NCBI GenBank assembly: GCA_016194705.1
Contig: JACQAZ010000041.1
Coordinates: 124,001-188,000, forward strand
Direction of reading: 5' to 3'
Length of the DNA stretch: 64,000 bases
Source of the DNA: Elusimicrobiota bacterium
GTDB lineage: Bacteria; Elusimicrobiota; Elusimicrobia; UBA1565; UBA9628
Under the pieces are notes generated by a model. It saw only the letters and a program-made list of their open reading frames with translations. It searched no databases and was not told where the DNA came from. Position 1 is the first letter of the stretch; every line of letters starts with the position of its first letter. Shown here one piece after another: positions 59,446-64,000 of the stretch. The position numbers were made by a program, and so were the translations under genes.

Positions 59446-61027
59446 GGCTTGTCCTCATCCAGACTGGGAAAAGATATTCGTTCGTGGCCCTCATTCCGCG
59501 CGCCAGCCGCAGTCCGGCTTCCAAGACGGCGCGGACCTTGTCGGTCTGGGCGGGCGATTTAGCCTCGGTCTTCGCGGCTTTCTCGAACGCGTCGAGCACG
59601 TCCCGCCGGATGTTCTGAAAATCCGTCCACATCCCGTGAGCGTCTCCCATGGCGCCCTTGGCCAGAGCCCCGTTGGCCAGGGACCAGATCGGGTTGGCGG
59701 AGTCCTGGCGCCGCGCAGCCGCCAAGTCTTCGAGCGCCCCTTTGAAGTCGCCCCGGCGGCGCTTGAGCTCTCCGCGCCAAGTCAGGGCCTCGGAATCCGA
59801 CGGGGTCTGGCGCAGCGATTCATCGAGGTCGGACCGCGCCTGGTCCCATTTTTCCAGGAGCAGGAGAGCGGCGCCGCGATGGCGCAGGGCCTGCGGGACG
59901 CCCGATTGGACGCCGGGCTCAAGACAAGCGAGCGCCTCGGCGTACCGGCCCGACCACAGCAGCAGCCGTCCTTGCGCGGCCTGGGCCCAGGGCTTGTTCT
60001 GGGCCGGCATGGCCTTGACGAGCAGCTCGAGAGTCTTGAACGCGCGGGCCGGCGCCCCGCGGCAGAGCGCGTTCTCGGCCGAAGCCGCGCGCGCCCTCCA
60101 GAACTCAGGCGCGCCGCGCAGGGCGGCTTCGTATTCCCGCTGGGCCGCGGGATAGTCGCGCCGGTTGACCATCAGGAGTTCCCCGCGCTTGCAGCGCATC
60201 CAGGCGTAGCGGGCCGGCAGTTTGTCGAACCGGGACATCTCGCGCAAGGCCTCGTCGCCGCGGCCCATGTTGCTGAGCAGGCAGGCCCGAAAAAAAGCGG
60301 GCCACGGGCTCTTGGAATGCGCCGATGAAAATTCCTTCAGACCTTCCAATGTCTGCTGCAGTTCGCTCGGCTCGGGGGTCACGATCAGGCCGTCGATGCA
60401 GTCCTGAGCGGGGCCGCCTTTGAGCAGCTTGTCCGCCTCGGCGAAGGACTCATCCCAGCGCCCGAGCTTGGCGTTGGCGCGGAAGCGCCGCAAGCCTTCC
60501 ATCAGCGCGTCCCTGCGGTCCCGGGGCGCGGAGCGCTCGGCGGCTTGGCGCAGCAGGGAGTCGGCCTGCCTGGAGTCTCCCGAGGACTTGAGCAGTTCTC
60601 CAAGCAGCAGCGAGGCCTCGGGCCCGGCGCCCAAAGCGACGGCCTTCTCGAGGCTCTCCCGCGCCTTGCTCTTTTCGTTGAGCCTCAGCTGGAGGTTGGC
60701 CAGGCTCACGAGAACCTTCGGCTCGCCGTCTAGCAAAACCGCGGCTCTCTCGTATTGCGCGGCCGACTCGGCGAGCCTTCCTTGGCTGCAGAGCATGTCG
60801 GCCAGGCCCGCGCGGGCCGCGCCGTCGTCGGGCCGGCGCTTGACGAGCGCGCGCAGCAGGCTCAAGGCGCGGCGGTGCTCGCCCGAGCACTGCAGGGCGT
60901 GGGCGAGGAAGACCTCCGCTTGCGAGGAGCCGGGGTCGAGGCGCGCCGCCTCCTCGAACTGGGCGCAGGCCGCCGCGTAGCGGCGCGCGTTGAACAGGCT
61001 CAGGCCCTTCTGAAGCGCGGTCTTCAT
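59429..61027 (-). CDS. Cytosolic TPR protein with conserved EYLxxxW C-terminal motif
   Basis: 532 residues from ATG 61027, overlapping the upstream gene by four bases (ATGA). It is almost entirely TPR-like helical pairs (FNARRYAAACAQFEEAARLD, YAEALACLEPGVQSGVPQAL). There is no signal peptide and no catalytic motif. The end, LRLARGMRATNEYLFPVWM, parallels LRSARGFRRHEYDQAFWI at the end of the frameshifted TPR gene at 40-42 kb, so both belong to one paralogous family with a specific C-terminal recognition motif. Its 3' end overlaps the dioxygenase start by 17 bases. Confidence 0.85.
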   Translation of the reverse strand: MKTALQKGLSLFNARRYAAACAQFEEAARLDPGSSQAEVFLAHALQCSGEHRRALSLLRALVKRRPDDGAARAGLADMLCSQGRLAESAAQYERAAVLLDGEPKVLVSLANLQLRLNEKSKARESLEKAVALGAGPEASLLLGELLKSSGDSRQADSLLRQAAERSAPRDRRDALMEGLRRFRANAKLGRWDESFAEADKLLKGGPAQDCIDGLIVTPEPSELQQTLEGLKEFSSAHSKSPWPAFFRACLLSNMGRGDEALREMSRFDKLPARYAWMRCKRGELLMVNRRDYPAAQREYEAALRGAPEFWRARAASAENALCRGAPARAFKTLELLVKAMPAQNKPWAQAAQGRLLLWSGRYAEALACLEPGVQSGVPQALRHRGAALLLLEKWDQARSDLDESLRQTPSDSEALTWRGELKRRRGDFKGALEDLAAARRQDSANPIWSLANGALAKGAMGDAHGMWTDFQNIRRDVLDAFEKAAKTEAKSPAQTDKVRAVLEAGLRLARGMRATNEYLFPVWMRTSHGIKP

Positions 61028-62160
61028 GACAGGGCCTTGAGCGCTTCATCCTCGTCCAGCATCGGCGGTCCGAGGTCGGCCTCGAGAGGTACGGGGACCT
61101 TCAGCGAGCGCAGCCAATAGTACAGCCCCGCCCCGCGCGGCAGGCGCGCGGGGACCGAGACGCCGGCCGCCCTCGTCCAGGAGACGGTGAGGTGCGGGTC
61201 CGAGCGGCGGCAGCCGCGCCCGGCCTTGAGCGTCTTCGAGAGGAGCTCCTTCATCGCGCGGGCGTCGAGGCCCGCGCACGCCTGCACGACCGCCGCGGCG
61301 CTCTGCATGCCGCTGGGATAGAGCCGGGCGAAATCGAGGCGGGCCGACTTCAAGTCGCGCTTGGCCAGATGAACGAGCGCGCGGTTGACGTGCGCCCAGG
61401 GCTTGTCGCCGCTCTGGGCGATCACGGCGTCGAGATCGGCGAGGCTCTCCGGCAGGCGCCCCAGCAGGCGATTGGCCTCGCCGCGCCAGACCAAGGCCTC
61501 GGGGTCGTGCGGGTCCATCGCGAGAAGCTTGTCGAGGTCCTCCTTGCCTTCGCGGACCTTGCCGAGCGCGACGCGCGTGCCGCCGCGCCAGCACAGCGCG
61601 TCGGGATTCTGAAGCGCCGCCGAGACGTCGAGGTCGGCGAGTGCGGCGTCATACGAGCCCGACCAGAGCGCCAGCGCGCCTCGCCAAGCCAGGAAGGAGG
61701 CCTTCGACGTCTCGGGAACCCGAACGCCGCGCACGGCCTTGAGCGGATCGTCGACGCCGCAGGCCAGCAAGGTCTCCGTCCACAGGCAGCGGGCTTCCCA
61801 AAGCCAGGGGCATTTTTTGATGACGGCCTGGATCTCGCCGCGCGCGAGGCGGTACAAATCGACGCGGCGCATGAGGATTTCGGCGGCGTAGTAGCGCATC
61901 CAGAAATGACGCTCGGAGAACCCGCTGGCCTTGTCGATGAGCTTGAGGGAGTCCTCGACTCTCCCCGAGTTCCAGGCCAAGGCGGAGAGCCAGAACTCCT
62001 TCCAGGGGGACTTGAGCGCGCGCAGGCGCTTCTCGTCGAAGTCGGCCTTGAGGTAGAGGTCGCGGAAATGGCGGAACGCGCGGACGGGATCAAGGTCGAG
62101 GAGACTCTCGGCCTCCTGGACCTCGCCGCCGGCCGCGGTCCCCGCGAGCTTCGCGCTCAA
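61024..62160 (-). CDS. Cytosolic TPR protein, TTG start
   Basis: About 378 residues. The start is taken as TTG 62160, eight bases after GGAGG and overlapping the stop of the upstream gene (TTGA); longer in-frame starts would lie deep inside that gene. Repeats include ADLDVSAALQNPDALCWRGG and LADLDAVIAQSGDKPWAHVN. The C-terminal 80 residues differ from a TPR: CRRSDPHLTVSWTRAAGVSV and RGAGLYYWLRSLKVPVPLEA. It shares the CWRG and LVWRGE repeat style with the TPR gene at 40-42 kb. Function is probably protein-protein scaffolding for the operon's enzymes. Confidence 0.8.
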   Translation of the reverse strand: MSAKLAGTAAGGEVQEAESLLDLDPVRAFRHFRDLYLKADFDEKRLRALKSPWKEFWLSALAWNSGRVEDSLKLIDKASGFSERHFWMRYYAAEILMRRVDLYRLARGEIQAVIKKCPWLWEARCLWTETLLACGVDDPLKAVRGVRVPETSKASFLAWRGALALWSGSYDAALADLDVSAALQNPDALCWRGGTRVALGKVREGKEDLDKLLAMDPHDPEALVWRGEANRLLGRLPESLADLDAVIAQSGDKPWAHVNRALVHLAKRDLKSARLDFARLYPSGMQSAAAVVQACAGLDARAMKELLSKTLKAGRGCRRSDPHLTVSWTRAAGVSVPARLPRGAGLYYWLRSLKVPVPLEADLGPPMLDEDEALKALS

Positions 62161-63566
62161 GCGAAGGGACCTCCGGGCCGGGACCTGAGCTTGGGAATGT
62201 AGAGCGAGGCCGCCGGGTCGAGTTCGCGCTCGCTGGCCAGGAGCTTGCCGACCTCGATGCGCTGCCTGGCGCCCTCCCGCGAGCCGTCGGGGCATTTGAG
62301 CGAGAACACCGGATGGTCCTTGGGGTAGGCCGATTCAAGCAGGCCGCAGAACTTCTTGAAGCCGTCGCCTCCCATGACCCAGTTGACTCCCATGACGATG
62401 TTGGGAGCGCTCGCCTCGATGCGCCCGGTCTTGAGCAGGGACTGGGCGTTGAGCACGTGGAACTCCCCTTCGACGGACTCGAGGTCCTTCTGGAGCATGG
62501 TGAGCATGCCGTCGATCGAGGAGACCGCGGTGAACACGCGGTACTCGTAGCCCGCCGCCTTGCAGCGGCCGGCCATGACGTGGCCCTCGCCGAACAGGAA
62601 GGGATGGCCGTAGCTGACGTAGCCGACCTTTTTGCCTTTGCCGAGCTCGGCCGAGACGGCGCGCCAGACCACCTCCTGGCGCTCGGCGTTGGTGGCCGAG
62701 GAGCGGCTGATGTCGCCGACCGAGCGCAGGCCCGGGTAGACGGCCTCGAGGAGCTCGCGGACCTCGCGCGTGTCGGGCTGGGTGAAGACGACTTCGCAGC
62801 TCTTGAGCTCCGTGATCGTGTCGAGCGTGATCTCGTAGGGACGGTCGATGCCGACCCCGAACAGCCAAAGAACGCCCTGGCCCTTCTTCTTCGCGGTTTT
62901 CAAGGTCTTGTTCCTCGTCTGGGCGTATTTTAAAACAATGGCCAGCGACTCCGCCATCGCGTAGAAGCGCGCGCGGTGCGAAGCGCCTGACTGCGAGATC
63001 GCTTCGCGGATCTGCCCGAGGGCTTCCTCATATGACCCTTCGATGATCCCGCAGCGTCCGATCTGGAAGGGGATCTCGGGATCGCGCGCGCCGAGCTCCC
63101 GGGCCTTGAGGAACTCGCCGCGCGCCTCGCGCGCGCGGCCCAGCGAGACCAGGACGAGTCCGCGCTCGAGAGCCAGAAGGGAGCTGTCCGGCGAGCTGCG
63201 GCGCGCGCTGTCGAGGTCGGCCAGGGCCTTGTCCCAATCGGCCATGCGGCAGTGGAGGTAGGCGCGGTCGGCGTAGGGCCGCGAGGATTTCGGAGCCAGC
63301 CGCACGGCGCGGTCGAAGTCCTTCATCGCGGGCTCGAACTGGCTCTGGCCCGCCAAGAGCGAGCCCCGCAGGCAGAGCAATTCGCTGTCGGAAGGGGCCA
63401 GGCCGATCGCCTTGCCGAGCACGCGCTGCAGCAGGGCGTCGGTCTCTCCCGCGGGCCCCGAGCCGTGGCGCAGGTCCTCGACGGCCCGCTTGAGCGCGGG
63501 GACCCACTCCGACGGCGGCCGCGTGCCCATGACCTGCTCCAGCTCCTGCAGCGGCACCGACGCCAT
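62157..63566 (-). CDS. TPR protein fused to a tetrapyrrole-methylase-like domain, first gene of the operon
   Basis: 469 residues from ATG 63566; the frame is open further upstream but without a plausible start. TPR repeats fill about 45-200 (MKDFDRAVRLAPKSSRPYAD, ALADLDSARRSSPDSSLLAL). The methylase-like domain starts near 228: VLWLFGVGIDRPYEITLDTI, SCEVVFTQPD, GYVSYGHPFLFGEGHVMAGR, YRVFTAVSSIDGMLTMLQKD. This copy keeps the YGHPFxF loop best and therefore is the one most like the borosin-type peptide N-methyltransferases of the superfamily. No signal peptide. It heads a five-gene, fully overlapping operon reading to 56468. Confidence 0.85.
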   Translation of the reverse strand: MASVPLQELEQVMGTRPPSEWVPALKRAVEDLRHGSGPAGETDALLQRVLGKAIGLAPSDSELLCLRGSLLAGQSQFEPAMKDFDRAVRLAPKSSRPYADRAYLHCRMADWDKALADLDSARRSSPDSSLLALERGLVLVSLGRAREARGEFLKARELGARDPEIPFQIGRCGIIEGSYEEALGQIREAISQSGASHRARFYAMAESLAIVLKYAQTRNKTLKTAKKKGQGVLWLFGVGIDRPYEITLDTITELKSCEVVFTQPDTREVRELLEAVYPGLRSVGDISRSSATNAERQEVVWRAVSAELGKGKKVGYVSYGHPFLFGEGHVMAGRCKAAGYEYRVFTAVSSIDGMLTMLQKDLESVEGEFHVLNAQSLLKTGRIEASAPNIVMGVNWVMGGDGFKKFCGLLESAYPKDHPVFSLKCPDGSREGARQRIEVGKLLASERELDPAASLYIPKLRSRPGGPFA

Positions 63567-63626
63567 GATCGAAAAGATAGCATAATAATCCCGCAGAGGC
63601 CGCCCGCGTTTTGCTAGATTCTGACG

Positions 63627-64000
63627 ATGAATCGCGGCCGCGCCGCGGCCTTTCTGGTCTGCGGAGTCGCCCTCATCGGCGGCGCCATCCGGTTCTCCTA
63701 CAGCCGGTCTTTCGTGCAGCAGGACGAGGGCTACTACGAGCAGGGCGCGACGCTCTACGCCTGCTGCGTGCTCTCGCGCGGGGTGCCCGACCTCGCGCCC
63801 CGCCGCTGGAGCGGCCCCGCTTATCCCGCCTTCGTCGCGCTCGTCGAGACAGTCTCGCCGTCGCTCTCGCCGTCGCTCTCGCCGGGGCACGTCGCGCTCG
63901 CTCAGGCGGCGCTCTCGACTTTGGCGATCGCCGCGGTCTTCGCGTTGGGGCAGGCCGCGGTCTCGCCGTTGGCGGGGCTGCTCGGCGCGCTGGCCTTCGC
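63627..64000 (+). CDS. GT39/ArnT-like membrane glycosyltransferase, N-terminal part (3' end outside window)
   Basis: ATG 63627 lies six bases after a TAGATT box, another leaderless-type start. The first 124 residues are visible. Residues 5-23 form the first membrane helix (RAAAFLVCGVALIGGAIRF). They are followed by the external loop FVQQDEGYYEQGATLYA, whose Asp-Glu pair is the catalytic-type acid of GT-C glycosyltransferases that use polyprenyl-phosphate sugars. A small SPSLSPSLSP repeat and further hydrophobic helices follow. It probably glycosylates a protein or lipid at the outer face of the inner membrane. It is divergent from the TPR-methylase operon with 60 bases between start codons. 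Confidence 0.75.
   Translation, partial: MNRGRAAAFLVCGVALIGGAIRFSYSRSFVQQDEGYYEQGATLYACCVLSRGVPDLAPRRWSGPAYPAFVALVETVSPSLSPSLSPGHVALAQAALSTLAIAAVFALGQAAVSPLAGLLGALAF

Noticed and set aside
27742..63566. Direct assignment of the methylase-like domains as borosin N-methyltransferases or cobalamin enzymes
   Set aside because: Only superfamily landmarks (glycine-rich first strand, GHP loop) are visible; the borosin catalytic pattern and any substrate core, or cobalamin pathway genes, are not.
1..64000. CRISPR arrays, rRNA or tRNA genes
   Set aside because: No regularly spaced short repeats and no recognisable structural RNA sequence were found on either strand by eye; a covariance-model scan would settle it.

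Overview
The window is high-GC, densely coded DNA from a Gram-negative bacterium. Evidence for an outer compartment is the many signal peptides, the periplasmic di-heme peroxidases, a TRAP-type binding protein and an exporter with a secreted-looking N-terminus. I cannot name the organism. The abundance of TPR proteins fused to tetrapyrrole-methylase-like domains, the FG-GAP/ASPIC proteins and the very compact gene arrangement fit a poorly sampled phylum such as Elusimicrobiota, but this is a low-confidence guess. Most promoters I can read are TTGACN-N17/18-TATAAT-like, and many lie only 5 to 9 bases upstream of the start codon, which implies leaderless mRNAs. I recognise no tRNA, rRNA or CRISPR array.

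Layout. 1-3.3 kb: three genes of a secreted cysteine-rich family. 3.3-8.9 kb: a VOC protein and two FG-GAP/ASPIC proteins around a solitary RnfD/NqrB-like membrane protein. 8.9-14.5 kb: a small biosynthetic island with a methyltransferase divergent from an acyl-activating ligase and a KS-KR-ACP polyketide synthase that lacks an AT domain. 14.5-27.7 kb: three MauG-like di-heme peroxidases, each fused to or directly cotranscribed with a member of the cysteine-rich family, plus two further family members, a His-rich secreted protein and a DctP/TPR pair. 27.7-32.3 kb: two TPR-tetrapyrrole-methylase fusions, transcribed with a cysteine-rich gene.

32.3-40.0 kb is a mosaic of lower-GC cargo genes. 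It is marked by an IS91-like transposase remnant, two identical 92-bp direct repeats (each a promoter plus the first 16 codons of an ORF), and two identical 36-bp direct repeats. Diverged copies of the promoter/leader module occur at 38.87 kb and 45.03 kb. 40-46.8 kb: a frameshifted TPR gene, an ABC exporter whose N-terminal extension carries an HExxH motif, an SGNH-hydrolase-like protein and a stand-alone tetrapyrrole-methylase-like protein. 46.8-56 kb: three genes of an HExxH metallopeptidase-like family, one with three tandem peptidase-like domains, next to another TPR-methylase fusion. 56-63.6 kb: an XRE regulator behind a perfect 36-bp palindrome, then a tightly overlapping five-gene minus-strand operon of TPR, methylase-like, PhyH-type dioxygenase and SGNH/TPR proteins. 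The window ends inside a GT39-like membrane glycosyltransferase.

The best candidates for an undescribed system are (i) the MauG-peroxidase/cysteine-rich pairs, which suggest a periplasmic redox-modification system, and (ii) the repeated TPR-methylase-like genes accompanied by HExxH proteins and a peptidase-motif ABC exporter. Three genes contain apparent single-base frameshifts that may be sequencing errors or real decay.
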